This document shows, piece by piece, positions 16,942 to 27,168 of a stretch of 64,000 nt of DNA. Every line of letters starts with the position of its first letter. The stretch's first letter is position 1. A program made the position numbers and the translations under genes. A model generated the notes under the pieces. The model saw only the letters and a program-made list of their open reading frames with translations. It searched no databases and had not been told where the DNA came from. The DNA is from Phocaeicola_A sp963652075 (GTDB lineage: Bacteria; Bacteroidota; Bacteroidia; Bacteroidales; Bacteroidaceae), in the NCBI GenBank assembly GCA_963652075.1, contig CAVJRQ010000036.1, forward strand, positions 11,173-75,172. Direction: 5' to 3'.

Positions 16942-19900
16942 TTTGTATTACACGGACGGATGCGTATGTGCAACGTATGCTCCGTCTTCTCGATAGCGTA
17001 TTTCTTCAGCACACCTGGTCCGCAACTGCTGTTGCCAAGTCCCAGCACCGCGGCATCCACGTGCAGATGGACGGCTTCGTCCGGTTGCAGGTCGCAGTCG
17101 TGCGACGTAGTGCTGAGGTCGTGCGTGGAATAGGGCAACGCGGAGGCGGAGAACGGTGCGTCCAACGCCAATACCTCAATACCCTTTCCTTTGTCGTCGG
17201 TCAGCTGCAGCTTCACCACGGACTCCTTGTTACCCGAGTCCTGGGGACGCGGATAATGGGTGTACTGCTCGCCTACCGTAGAGGTCCACCACCCTATCCG
17301 GCAAGCGGAGTGCCTGTCGGGATAGTTCTCGTAGGGTCCGTAGCCATACCATGCAAAGCGGGTCAGGCTTTTGTCCAACCGCCATGCGCTTCCCAGTCGG
17401 GGCAACTCCGGCAGTTCTCCTTGCGGGAGATAGGTTTGCCGCAGGTCTATCGTGCCGTCGGCATGGATGGTATAGACGCTGGTTACCATAATCTTACCGG
17501 ACAGATAGCCATAGTGATGACGGGTGGTAATCGTCACCTTTTCCTCTTTTTCACTGACGGCATGACTCCAACCGGAAGAGCCTACCTTCACTTCTGGAGC
17601 ATCCATCCGGTTCTTCGTCCAGTCCTTTGCCAACCAGTTGCCAAAGCTCTTGTCGTTGTCCGTCGGAGCACGGAAGGCTTCGAAGGTATGCGGCAAAAGG
17701 CTGTCCGTCGCATGGAACATCCGTTTTCCACCATAGGTCAATTCCAACCAGTTTCCTTGCAGTCGATCCCAAGTGACACTGAAGTTCTTCCCCTTCACTT
17801 GGAGGAGGGTGTCACCTATATAGACTTCCATCTTTCCCTTGGGTTTAACGGTGGATTGCGCCATTCGCATCAGATTGTCGTGCAAGGCCAGTTGTTCGGT
17901 AGCCACTTCAAAGCCGGCCTTGGCCCAAAGCGTCTCCTGCTTCAAGCGGATAGAGAGGTTGAGCCGCACGTCACTGTCGGCGGACTTCACCTTTCTGCTT
18001 GCCTTGGCCAATGAGAGGGTAAAGTGTTGACGCTCTCCGGGATTGACGGCTGGCATCTCGCTCTCGCCGCTCCCCATCAGCTTCCCGTCGGCATACAAGT
18101 CCCAGTGGCAGGTGTAGACGGACAGGTCGGTATGGTGGTTATGGTTGAGGGCTTCTATCTCGCAATTACCGGTGGCTGCGTCATAGTTCACCAGTTTCAG
18201 GTAAACGGGCTGGTAGACTTTCTTCACCTCGTAGTACTTGGCGCTGACCGTGCGGTCGCAGAAGACGACTCCATTCAGGCAGAAGGCTTTCAGGTTGGGT
18301 TGGTCGCCAAAGTCGCCCCCATACGCCACTTGCCTCTTCCCGTCGGGCAACGTACGGATGATGCCTTGGTCCACCCAGTCCCACAGGAAGCCGCCCAGCA
18401 TGCGTTTGTTGCTATAGATTTCGTCCCAATATTCCTGAAGGTTGCCCAGTGCGTTGCCCATGCAATGCGCGTATTCGCTCGTCAGCACGGGACGGTCATC
18501 GTCCGTACGCCGGGCGATGGAGAGCAGACGTTCCCAACGGGCGTTCTCCGCCCGTTCTTTCTCCTCACCCTCCTTGATGCCGGGGTTGAGGTATTCGTCC
18601 TGCACCCGGGTATAGAACCGGCTGATGACATCCACGGTCTTCGGGTCGGGATTCCCGTCCACGCCCTGTGCGCCTTCGTAGTGCACCAAACGGGTTGGGT
18701 CGAAGTCGTGCAGCCAAGCGGATATGGCAGCGAAGTTAGGGCCATAGCCGCTTTCGTTGCCCATGCTCCAAAACAGGATGCAAGCGTGGTTCTTGTCTCT
18801 TTCGGCCATCCGCACCGCCCTGTCCATGAAGGCGGCATGCCAGTCGGGCGTACTGGCGAGGGTGCCCCGCAGTCCATGTTCCTCTATGTCCGCCTCGTCC
18901 ATGACGTAGAGCCCCAAGGAGTCGCATAGCTCATACCAACGGGGATGATTGGGATAATGGCTGGTACGTACCGCATTGACATTGCACTGTTTCATCAGCA
19001 GGATGTCCTGAATCATGCGTTCGTCGCTCATGACACGGGCGGTATAGGGGTCGTGCTCGTGACGGTTCACCCCACGGAAGCGTATCGGCTTGCCATTCAC
19101 CAGCACCTCTCCTTGCTTGGACTCCACACTGCGGAAACCCACTTTCGTAGTCACCCGTTCCACAGGTTTCCCGTCCGCGTCCGTCAGGGTGAGACGTAAG
19201 GTATAGAGGTAGGGGGTTTCGGCAGTCCACCGGTGTGGGGAGGTAATTTTCCGGGAGATGCGTCCCATCTTGCGCGGTCCGCGCTGCGGATACCATTCAT
19301 TCATGGTAGTGGACTTGTGGTCGAGGTCTAAGATGGACTCAATGCCTATGTTCCCGTAATAGAATCGTGAGTCTTCGGCATCCATCAGCTCCACTTCCAG
19401 CCGGTAGCCTTTGCCCCGTTCCTGCCGGTAGACACTGAACTGAGGGTCTATCTGCAAGGTGAAGTCCTCGTAGTTGGCATCGGGCAAGGTGCGCACGGCG
19501 AAGTCGCGCAGACGTACGTCAGCGGTATGGAACAGGGTGATGTCGCGATGGATACCACCGAACCGCCAGAAGTCCTGGTCTTCCAAGTAAGAACCATCGC
19601 TGTAGCGATAGACCTCCACGGCGATTTGGTTGGTGCCGCTCCGCAGGTAGTCGGTGATGTTGAACTCGGAGGCTTCCATGCTGCCTTGGCTATAGCCTAC
19701 ACGCCGTCCGTTTATCCAAACGTAGAAGGCACTCATCACCCCGTCGAAGCGAAGGAAGGTCTGCCCCGCCGCATGCCAACCGTCGGGCAGCTCAAAGGTA
19801 CGGCGGTATTGTCCCGTCGGGTTGCGTTCCTCGTAGGTGGTATAGCTTTTCTTGGGCGTGCCCATCACCCGGGGCGGGTCTATCTTGAAGACGTAACCGG

Positions 19901-20228
19901 CAGAGGCGTATATCGGCGTGCCGTATCCGTTCACTTCCCAGTTGGCAGGCACGGCGAAGTCCGCCCACCCGGCATCGTCAAAGTCGGTACGGTAGAAGTC
20001 TACAATCCGTTCGTCCGGGGTCTTGGTCCAGCGGAACTTCCACGTTCCGTTCAGCGTCATGGAACGGTCGCCTTGCGTCTCCCCATAGGGGATAAAAGCG
20101 GCCCGTGCCGGTTCACGGTTTATCTGCAGCACGTGGTGGTTCTCCCAGTCGTGCGTCTCCTGTGCCTGCAAGCCGCCTGACAAGCAGCAGGCAAGGCTCA
20201 TCATCCAATAGCAGTAGTTCTTGTACAT
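16938..20228 (-). CDS. Glycoside hydrolase family 2 beta-galactosidase, LacZ-like long form
   Basis: This 1096-residue exported enzyme has all five LacZ-type domains. A signal peptide (SLACCLSGGLQA) is followed by DWENHHVLQINREPARA, typical of the long Bacteroides beta-galactosidases. The acid/base glutamate is in FWSMGNESGYG (about residue 490) and the nucleophile in LTSEYAHCMGN (about 584). The C-terminal Bgal_small-type region ends near the stop. It hydrolyses terminal beta-D-galactosides, probably in the periplasm. The gene is 33 bases after the GH43-like/GH2 fusion gene, and its stop overlaps the GH106 start. Confidence 0.93.
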   Translation of the reverse strand: MYKNYCYWMMSLACCLSGGLQAQETHDWENHHVLQINREPARAAFIPYGETQGDRSMTLNGTWKFRWTKTPDERIVDFYRTDFDDAGWADFAVPANWEVNGYGTPIYASAGYVFKIDPPRVMGTPKKSYTTYEERNPTGQYRRTFELPDGWHAAGQTFLRFDGVMSAFYVWINGRRVGYSQGSMEASEFNITDYLRSGTNQIAVEVYRYSDGSYLEDQDFWRFGGIHRDITLFHTADVRLRDFAVRTLPDANYEDFTLQIDPQFSVYRQERGKGYRLEVELMDAEDSRFYYGNIGIESILDLDHKSTTMNEWYPQRGPRKMGRISRKITSPHRWTAETPYLYTLRLTLTDADGKPVERVTTKVGFRSVESKQGEVLVNGKPIRFRGVNRHEHDPYTARVMSDERMIQDILLMKQCNVNAVRTSHYPNHPRWYELCDSLGLYVMDEADIEEHGLRGTLASTPDWHAAFMDRAVRMAERDKNHACILFWSMGNESGYGPNFAAISAWLHDFDPTRLVHYEGAQGVDGNPDPKTVDVISRFYTRVQDEYLNPGIKEGEEKERAENARWERLLSIARRTDDDRPVLTSEYAHCMGNALGNLQEYWDEIYSNKRMLGGFLWDWVDQGIIRTLPDGKRQVAYGGDFGDQPNLKAFCLNGVVFCDRTVSAKYYEVKKVYQPVYLKLVNYDAATGNCEIEALNHNHHTDLSVYTCHWDLYADGKLMGSGESEMPAVNPGERQHFTLSLAKASRKVKSADSDVRLNLSIRLKQETLWAKAGFEVATEQLALHDNLMRMAQSTVKPKGKMEVYIGDTLLQVKGKNFSVTWDRLQGNWLELTYGGKRMFHATDSLLPHTFEAFRAPTDNDKSFGNWLAKDWTKNRMDAPEVKVGSSGWSHAVSEKEEKVTITTRHHYGYLSGKIMVTSVYTIHADGTIDLRQTYLPQGELPELPRLGSAWRLDKSLTRFAWYGYGPYENYPDRHSACRIGWWTSTVGEQYTHYPRPQDSGNKESVVKLQLTDDKGKGIEVLALDAPFSASALPYSTHDLSTTSHDCDLQPDEAVHLHVDAAVLGLGNSSCGPGVLKKYAIEKTEHTLHIRIRPCNTK

Positions 20229-20261
20229 GGCATTCTATTTGGTTGTTTGTTACATTCTACG

Positions 20262-23200
20262 TCATTGCACGTCCACCGCATCGAAAGCGAGCTGGTCCAT
20301 ATCGTCGGCGGAGAGTATCAGCCGGTAGGTTCCCGCGTTGATGTATCCGCCCGTGGTGGTACTCATCATGCGCCACTTCTCCGGGGTATCGGGGAAGGTG
20401 AGCGTGTCGTCCTTCAGGACGCTTCCGTTGGGTGCAATCAGTTTCAGGTTGACAGGCAAGGGCCTGCCGCTTTGGTTCATAAACTTGAAGCGGAAAGCGT
20501 AGACTTGTGCCAGTCCGGTGGAGATGGTCCACTCGATGCTGTTCTTCTTGCCTGCACCAAAGAACACGCCCGTCTGTTTCTTGAAGGGTTTCTTTTGGAA
20601 TTTCCCCTTCAACAGGGCATCTTCCGCTTCATAGGTGACGCACGGACGGGTGTTCTTGTCCTCGGGCAACAGTTCGGTGGGCATCTTGGCCATCACTTCC
20701 CGGTCAGCCATCTCCCAGCTCCAGGTAGAAACGGATGTTGCAGTCGGTTGTGACTGTCCGTCCGTCGAGGCGATGGCGATGGCGGATATAACGGCCTGAC
20801 CGGCTTTCACCTCGGGGAAGTCGATGCGTAACTCACCGTCATGCGCCTCCGCATAGACGACTTTCTTCAGTGCCGTGTCATGACCCGCTTCCGCCCAGAT
20901 GTCCAAGTCATCGAGCACGGTAGTTCCGTTCACCGCCACGTCGAAGAGGCGCAGCCCCTCACAATCGGTCTCCTCACCGCCACCCGTTCCGTGCCAGGGT
21001 TCTACGAAGTAGAGTTCTACCCGATAGTTGCCGTTGGGCACCGGGAATCGATAGCTGAGCTTGTGGCGACCGAAGCGGAAGGTTTGGAAGAGCTTCCAAT
21101 CGCGCGTACCCTGAATGGGGTCATAGGTGACGCGTTGACTGGCCTGATAGGGGGAGAGTTCGCTGAAAGCCTCAGCCCACGAGTGCGAATAGGTGGTATC
21201 GTCGGCCGCCCACTGTTGGCCGAACTCATCGGTATAGTTGTCACCGCCGCAGTTGATACGGTAGAGGTAATGCAGGTTCTTCTCCTCCGCACCTTTCAGC
21301 AAGGGCGCGGCATCGTGGTACAGTGCGTCGAAATGGGGTGCTCTCTCCAAGTTGTCGAGCACAACCAAGTCTTCCGCCACCGCCTTTCCTTTGACGTAGC
21401 CCACGGCACGGAGCACGTTGTAACGGATGTCGCGGTTCTCCCAGGTGAAGTGAGTGCCTACGCCGTGATTCTTCTTCCGTCCCAAGCAGAGGGTGTCGGT
21501 CACGTCGTTATAGAGGAGTACGGAATCGCAGTTGCTATACACCTCGATGTTGGCTCTGCGACGCTTCTCGAAGCGGCCGGGCCAGGTATGCGACACGATG
21601 TAGACCATCGGGTCTTTCGCGGCGTTGGCATAGTTGGCCCGATACATATAATATACGTCCGTAGGTTCTTCCCACGGGGTGGTCAGTCCTTTGTAGTTGA
21701 ACGGTCCCACTTTGTCAATCATCCGGTAAGCTTCGTCGGGCTGACGACGGCCGGGGTTGTCATGACTGCTATAGATCCATTGGAAGTGTCCGCAGACGCT
21801 GTCGCGCGCTTGTTCGGCCAGACGGATTTTCGTCTCCATGAGCCTACACATCCGCTCTTCAGTCCATGCGCCCTTCACGTCAAAAGGTTCTTCGGAGTGG
21901 TAGCCCACACTGCGCCACGCCCCGTATTCCCCGTTAAGCAGCTGGTTGGGCTGCATCAAGTCCTTGTCATACCGGGTCAGTTCGCCCCCATAAGTACCGC
22001 TCCAGTTCTGTATCACGTTCCAATCCGTTCCTTCGCCGCCGTTGCAGGTCGTGACGGGTCTCAGCGTACCTGCCGTCGGGTCCATCTCCTTGATAATCTC
22101 CGTACACTCTTTGGCAAAGTCACGCGGCAGGGTGCTCTCGTTCTGCAATCCCCACAGGACTACGGACGGGGAGTTGCGACGTTCCTTCACCCACCGGCGC
22201 AACAGGGTCTTGAAGTTCTCACGGAACTCTGGCGTGTCGTACCATATATGGGCGGAGAACTGGGTCCAGAAGAGGATGCCGTTCTTGTCCAACAGCGTTT
22301 GATAGTCGAGATGATGCGGTTGGTGAGCCTCACGGAAGGCGTTGAAGCCGGCGTTCTTTATCTGTTTCACGCGGGATGCCACCTGTTCGTGGCTGAAGGC
22401 GTGGCTTTGGCCAAACTGGTGTTCATACTCACATACGCCATTGATGAACAAGGGCTTGCCGTTCAGGTAGAACCGTCCGTCCCCATCGTTGCGGCCTACG
22501 GGCCAACTGAGCGTGCGCAGTCCGAAGGGAGTGGTCACCTCGTCCACCGTCTTGCCGGAACGCTTTATCATCGAAGCCAACGAGTAGAGATAGGGGTGTT
22601 CGGTGCTCCACAGTTTCGGGTTCTTCACGGGCGACTCTTGTTTCACGGTCTTCGTCTCGCCGGGAGCCAAGGTTACGGACGCTGTCAAGCGGAACACCTG
22701 TGCCCCGTCGGCGTTGCTGAACTTGTTCACCAGCTCCACCGTCTCGGTCTGTTTGCCGTAGTTGGTCACTTCGGTTTCCATGTAGACCGTTTGCGCTTTC
22801 TCGTCTTGCCAGATGTGGACACCGAAGGGGTCTATGCGCACCTCATCGGTTATCTCCAACGTCACGGGACGGAAGATGCCAAAGGGTTGCGACCCTTCGC
22901 TGAAGCCCCACTCCGACGAGCATCCGCCGCATACCCAGGGCATGTCGGCTATCATCTCGGGATGTTCGGCTTTCACGGTCAAGCGGTTCCGCTCGCCCGG
23001 CTTCACCGCATCGGTAACATCCAGGGTCAAGGTGGTGCGTCCCACGATGTGTCGACCCAAGTCCACGCCATTCAGCTGAACGGTAGCGTAGGAGCCCACT
23101 CCTTCAAATCGGAGGAAGTAGCGTTTCCCCTCCAAACGGGGCACGTCGAAACTCTTTTCGTACATCGCCGTTCCGTGCAGGTTGCCGTGCGTCAGCTGCC

Positions 23201-24455
23201 GATAGCCGTAGTAGTCGTCCCAGTTGTGCGGAACGTTCACGGTCTGCCGTGCAACACGCTTTTCGGGTTGAGAGCCCTCCACCAACCAGGTAGTCCACTC
23301 CTTGTCCAGCTCCACCAGTGTGCGGCGACCTTTCGTGGGACGTTGCACAAAGTGTACGGCGGATTTGCCCATCCGTTTGCTGGTAGCCACGGCAATGCCG
23401 CGCTGTTCGGCGTTGTTCACCGCACAGTAGAAATGGTACACCACCCCCTCGTGCTTCACCACGCAGCTCTTGTGGGCGAACATCTCGTCGAAGGGTTTGG
23501 TCGGGTAGATAAGGTCATCGCCCTGCCAGTCGTCCCACGTCACCATGTCGTAGCTGCAGGCGAAGGTATTGAACGCCTTGTAGGGGCGGTTGGGGTTGAA
23601 GGCGGAGAAATAGAACATCACGTAGACATCGCCGAACTTCTGTATCTGAGCGTCACCGGTAATGGTGCCCTGCGCCTCGTGCGTGAATACCGGGTTGCCT
23701 GCATAGCGCGTCCACTTCTTCAGGTCTTTCGACAGAGCGATGCCGATGCGCTCGCCCTTCACCATGGTTTCGGGATTCACGCCTCCGGCATTGTAGTACA
23801 TCACAAAGGGTGCGCCCAAGGTTTTGCTCTTGTCCCAATAGATGGAACTTTTGTATTGTGTCAACGACTCCCACCACTGCGCGTCCTTGTCTTTGATGGA
23901 GAGGACAGGTTGGTCTAAGGATTCCCATTCGTGTGCCGTGGCCGGACTCTCTTTGGTCCATGCCAGTCCCACGTAAAGCGGGGCGTTGATGGCTTCGTAG
24001 CCTCTCCCCTCTCCGCCGATGTAGGTCATCCAGCAACGGTTGCGATAGCGTTGGATGGCATAGCTGCCGCCCCACTCCATGTCTATCAGGGCAGGGAAAC
24101 CTCCCCGTTGGTTCGCGTCCCACATCCCGTCACGGTAAGAGAGTACACGCCCCAAGGTGGTCCATTCGAGCAGGTTATCGCTCTCGGCCAGCCAGGTTTC
24201 GTAGCCACGGCCGTCCTGACCGCCCTTCCCGTTGTACACCACGTAGGTCATGTACCATTTCCCGTTTTCCCGGTACACGGTGGGACAGTCTATCTTGCAG
24301 TTGTTGCTTTCCGGTGCTATCACCATGCCATACTTGTAGGGAGTCTTCGCCTCCTCATAGATTTCGGCCATCCGCTCCTGGGACACGTGGCGTTGGGCCG
24401 TCAAGCCCAACGCCACCCATCCTGCAAGTGACAGCAGTAAAAGTCGTTTCTTCAT
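20262..24455 (-). CDS. Multidomain secreted enzyme: GH43-like propeller + GH2 + malectin-like domain
   Basis: About 1397 residues if started at MKKRLLLLSLAGW, which gives a clean signal peptide. An upstream ATG at 24494 would add 13 residues and overlap the previous gene. Residues about 25-370 look like a five-bladed beta-propeller of the GH43/GH117/GH130 kind (NNCKIDCPTVYRENGKWYMTY and GDAQIQKFGDVYVMFYFSAF). From about 390 a complete GH2 module follows, with acid/base LQNEST (about 770) and nucleophile NGEYGAW (about 842). A malectin/CBM57-like domain (YSHSWAEAFSEL to about 1240) and a C-terminal beta-sandwich complete it. Two catalytic-type modules in one chain suggest paired attack on a branched side chain. 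Whether the propeller is catalytic or binding-only is not settled by the sequence. Confidence 0.82.
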   Translation of the reverse strand: MKKRLLLLSLAGWVALGLTAQRHVSQERMAEIYEEAKTPYKYGMVIAPESNNCKIDCPTVYRENGKWYMTYVVYNGKGGQDGRGYETWLAESDNLLEWTTLGRVLSYRDGMWDANQRGGFPALIDMEWGGSYAIQRYRNRCWMTYIGGEGRGYEAINAPLYVGLAWTKESPATAHEWESLDQPVLSIKDKDAQWWESLTQYKSSIYWDKSKTLGAPFVMYYNAGGVNPETMVKGERIGIALSKDLKKWTRYAGNPVFTHEAQGTITGDAQIQKFGDVYVMFYFSAFNPNRPYKAFNTFACSYDMVTWDDWQGDDLIYPTKPFDEMFAHKSCVVKHEGVVYHFYCAVNNAEQRGIAVATSKRMGKSAVHFVQRPTKGRRTLVELDKEWTTWLVEGSQPEKRVARQTVNVPHNWDDYYGYRQLTHGNLHGTAMYEKSFDVPRLEGKRYFLRFEGVGSYATVQLNGVDLGRHIVGRTTLTLDVTDAVKPGERNRLTVKAEHPEMIADMPWVCGGCSSEWGFSEGSQPFGIFRPVTLEITDEVRIDPFGVHIWQDEKAQTVYMETEVTNYGKQTETVELVNKFSNADGAQVFRLTASVTLAPGETKTVKQESPVKNPKLWSTEHPYLYSLASMIKRSGKTVDEVTTPFGLRTLSWPVGRNDGDGRFYLNGKPLFINGVCEYEHQFGQSHAFSHEQVASRVKQIKNAGFNAFREAHQPHHLDYQTLLDKNGILFWTQFSAHIWYDTPEFRENFKTLLRRWVKERRNSPSVVLWGLQNESTLPRDFAKECTEIIKEMDPTAGTLRPVTTCNGGEGTDWNVIQNWSGTYGGELTRYDKDLMQPNQLLNGEYGAWRSVGYHSEEPFDVKGAWTEERMCRLMETKIRLAEQARDSVCGHFQWIYSSHDNPGRRQPDEAYRMIDKVGPFNYKGLTTPWEEPTDVYYMYRANYANAAKDPMVYIVSHTWPGRFEKRRRANIEVYSNCDSVLLYNDVTDTLCLGRKKNHGVGTHFTWENRDIRYNVLRAVGYVKGKAVAEDLVVLDNLERAPHFDALYHDAAPLLKGAEEKNLHYLYRINCGGDNYTDEFGQQWAADDTTYSHSWAEAFSELSPYQASQRVTYDPIQGTRDWKLFQTFRFGRHKLSYRFPVPNGNYRVELYFVEPWHGTGGGEETDCEGLRLFDVAVNGTTVLDDLDIWAEAGHDTALKKVVYAEAHDGELRIDFPEVKAGQAVISAIAIASTDGQSQPTATSVSTWSWEMADREVMAKMPTELLPEDKNTRPCVTYEAEDALLKGKFQKKPFKKQTGVFFGAGKKNSIEWTISTGLAQVYAFRFKFMNQSGRPLPVNLKLIAPNGSVLKDDTLTFPDTPEKWRMMSTTTGGYINAGTYRLILSADDMDQLAFDAVDVQ

Positions 24456-24465
24456 TCCTTTATTG

Positions 24466-27159
24466 TTAGTAAAATAACCAATCCATCGTTTCATCGTTGC
24501 CCTCTAACGAGGCGTTGCGCGTCTGTATGCTGGAGTCGGTGAAACCCAACAGCAGCAGCTCGCCCTTGGGCAACAGCAGCGTGTGCTTCCCGGCACCAAA
24601 GCGATAGGCGTGGACATTCGCCAACGGCATGTTCGCCAAGTGAATCGCGTTGGTCAGCACAGGCTCGGCCTGTCCGTAGTCGTTGGCGGACGCGTCGGTC
24701 TCCAACCGCGGAGCCTTGGCGTATCGCTTTTGGTCATCCTTGTAGTAGCCGACCAACAGGGTCACAGCCCCTTCGCAAGTGAATTCCAGTTGAGTGCCCG
24801 CTTCCTTTTGGGCGTTACCGTTCACACGGAGAGCCGTCAAGCCCTTGAGTTCGGGAGCCAACGCCTCCACTTTCGCGTCGGGTTGATTGCTTATCAGCTG
24901 TGCCCCTTCGGCCAACGTCACCTTGTTCCATGCACCCTCCAGTTTCACCTTAGCGTCCTTGGCAGGTACAATCTGTGCAGTGGTAGCCTCAGCCTTACCA
25001 TCTTTCTTGGCTTTCAGCATCGCCAAGTTGGATTCAAAGTTGGCCAGTTCGTTCTCATAGTGTACCAACATCTCCGCCCAGGTTTTGTTCTTGCCGCCGT
25101 CACCGCCAATCGGGATACGGCGTTGGGCGGTCTGCATGCTGTTGGCATAGAGATAATGTCCTTTGGTCAGTTCCACCAACTTGCGGTAGTGTTCGAGGCT
25201 CTTCTCCAACAGGGGCGCTACCTTGTCGAGGTAACTGAGGTTCTTGCTCCACTGGTAGTTGAGCACCTGCTCGGCAGCCTTCACCTTGTAGTTGAAGAAG
25301 TAGGCAAACTCGCGCATGCAGTGCATGTCGTTGCGCAAGCGTTCAAACTCATCCGGGTTTTTCCGTTCCTTGCCAGCCACTTCATCGATGGCGCTCATCG
25401 CCTTGTCGCCGTGCTCCACGCACTGCTGGATGATGTCCAGCGGCAGTTCACCCTTGTGGGGTTGCTTCTTCCATTCCTTTTCCACGTACTCTATCAGCTT
25501 CTCGCCTTCCGGTCCGCAGCTCTCGTAGAAGCCCGGCCACACACGGTACTTGTAGGGGTTCACCAACTGGCTGACGAACATTCCGAGCAGCAAGGTTTGC
25601 CGGTTTCCTTCGGTGATGCCGAAGCGACGCAACAGCTTGGGGGCTATCTCACCCGCCTCTTCGTAGGCTTCGCGTATCAGTGCGCCGTTCTCGTCGGACA
25701 CGCCGTAGAACTCGCCGTACTGACGGTTCCAATAGGCCATTTCTTGCGTGCGGTCGCGACGGCAGTTCCATGCGTAGCGTCCCCAAGCCTTATACCAAGG
25801 CCAGTCACGGTCTATCTGCAGTTCACGCTTGCCGCCCTCGATGCTGTCGGCGGTGTAGGGCCAGTCCCAATAGGAGGCTTGCGGATAGAGGTGCAGGGCG
25901 TTCGCTCCGTGGATGTCGTGCATCGCCTGTACGACCTTCTGCGTGAAGTCGGGCGACCCCCAACGGAACGGTTCCAAGTTGGCCAGCACGTGTACGTTAC
26001 TGATGTGGACGCTACCCAACGCGCTCAGGCCGCGGTGTATCTCCGCCCAAGGGCCACGCGGCTGGTAGGTGGTGAGCGACTCCCCATTATATTTGTGCAT
26101 CGTATAGAGGTTCTTGTAAATCGGCAGGGCGGCATCCATCACCTTTTTGCAGTTCGTATCGTGGGCACGCAGCAACACCGGAGGCTCGTCCGTGCGTCCC
26201 AAGGTCTTCAGTCCGTCCTTCACGCCGGGCAGGATGGTTTGGGTAAACCATTCCACGTCGTCTTCTTCCGTCGCCATGGCTTCGCCCAAGGTAACGAGGA
26301 GTCCCACGTTCGGATATTTCTCGATGAAAGCCGCCACGCTCTTGCGGGTATAGTCGCTCAGCAGGGGCGAGATGGGACGGTTGCGGTCCTGCGTCTTGAT
26401 GCCGTAATGTTCGGCGAAGGGTTTGGACACGATGATATTGTAGAACATCTGAATGACAAAGATGCCTCGCTTGTCCGCCTCTTGGGTGAGGAACGAGAAC
26501 ATCTCCTCGTTCTTCTTGAAGGTCTCGTCGTCCACCTCCACGGCAAAAGGATAATCCTTCAGTTTCACCAACGAGGCGAAGGGATGACCGTTCCACAGGT
26601 AAACGGAGTTCATGCGGTTGGCCACCAGCATATCCAGGTACTTTATCCACAAAGCCTTGTCGTAGAACCAGGGGAAGGTCTCCGGTGTATAGGGGTACTC
26701 GTACACCGTTCGACCGGGCAGGTAATAGGGTTTCTGCACCCCGATGCACGTTCCACGCAGCACCATCTCGGGCGCGTCGGTGTAGCTGACGGGGCAGTCG
26801 AGACGACCTTTCTCGTCCATCCGGTCTATCAGTTCGCGGCAGCCGTAGATGACCCCGCTGCCGTCATTGCCACGGACGGTGGTTCGGTTGGCCTCCGTCG
26901 TGATGGTAAATCCCTCTTTGCGCAGAGAGTCCTGCGTAGACACCTCTAAGTAGATGGTCTTCATCTCTCCCCGTTGCTCGGGCGCGACTTCCGTCACCAC
27001 CTCATAGCCATGCTCTTCCAGAGCCGCTTGCAGCTGTCCGGCGGCGAACTCCATCCGGTTGGAGGGGCTCTCTTGCATCAGCAGGACGACCTTCTCCTTG
27101 GCGCAACCTGTCAGCAGGCAGACGCAAAGGGCGAGCGCAATCTGTTTCATCCGTTTCAT
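24466..27159 (-). CDS. Lipoprotein with GH67N/GH20-like domain and TIM barrel (putative alpha-uronidase-type enzyme)
   Basis: This 897-residue protein has a lipobox LLTGC (cysteine at residue 19), so it is membrane-anchored. Residues about 25-120 form the alpha/beta domain found at the N terminus of GH67, GH84 and GH115 enzymes (MEFAAGQLQAALEEHGYEV, then GVIYGCRELIDR). A TIM barrel follows, with LRGTCIGVQKPYY, NRMNSVYLWNGHPF, LLVTLGEAMATEEDD and HLYPQASYWDWPYT. Similar Bacteroides proteins are annotated as alpha-glucuronidase or alpha-D-galacturonidase, but I cannot confirm the substrate here. A C-terminal helical and beta-sandwich extension (about 600-890) is present. It lies 9 bases after the GH78 gene and 10 bases before the fusion enzyme. 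If lipidated and surface exposed it could act early in degradation. Confidence 0.65.
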   Translation of the reverse strand: MKRMKQIALALCVCLLTGCAKEKVVLLMQESPSNRMEFAAGQLQAALEEHGYEVVTEVAPEQRGEMKTIYLEVSTQDSLRKEGFTITTEANRTTVRGNDGSGVIYGCRELIDRMDEKGRLDCPVSYTDAPEMVLRGTCIGVQKPYYLPGRTVYEYPYTPETFPWFYDKALWIKYLDMLVANRMNSVYLWNGHPFASLVKLKDYPFAVEVDDETFKKNEEMFSFLTQEADKRGIFVIQMFYNIIVSKPFAEHYGIKTQDRNRPISPLLSDYTRKSVAAFIEKYPNVGLLVTLGEAMATEEDDVEWFTQTILPGVKDGLKTLGRTDEPPVLLRAHDTNCKKVMDAALPIYKNLYTMHKYNGESLTTYQPRGPWAEIHRGLSALGSVHISNVHVLANLEPFRWGSPDFTQKVVQAMHDIHGANALHLYPQASYWDWPYTADSIEGGKRELQIDRDWPWYKAWGRYAWNCRRDRTQEMAYWNRQYGEFYGVSDENGALIREAYEEAGEIAPKLLRRFGITEGNRQTLLLGMFVSQLVNPYKYRVWPGFYESCGPEGEKLIEYVEKEWKKQPHKGELPLDIIQQCVEHGDKAMSAIDEVAGKERKNPDEFERLRNDMHCMREFAYFFNYKVKAAEQVLNYQWSKNLSYLDKVAPLLEKSLEHYRKLVELTKGHYLYANSMQTAQRRIPIGGDGGKNKTWAEMLVHYENELANFESNLAMLKAKKDGKAEATTAQIVPAKDAKVKLEGAWNKVTLAEGAQLISNQPDAKVEALAPELKGLTALRVNGNAQKEAGTQLEFTCEGAVTLLVGYYKDDQKRYAKAPRLETDASANDYGQAEPVLTNAIHLANMPLANVHAYRFGAGKHTLLLPKGELLLLGFTDSSIQTRNASLEGNDETMDWLFY

Positions 27160-27168
27160 TTCGATTCG

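Noticed and set aside
7220..20228. Recent duplication of the two GH2 genes
   Set aside because: They differ in length, C-terminal domains and sequence around the catalytic residues, so they are distant paralogues, not a fresh duplication.
20841..23918. Open frame of 1025 codons on the plus strand, antisense to the fusion enzyme
   Set aside because: It is the mirror of a strongly coding GC-rich gene, has no recognisable domain, signal or promoter, and the reverse strand encodes clear GH43-like, GH2 and malectin motifs.
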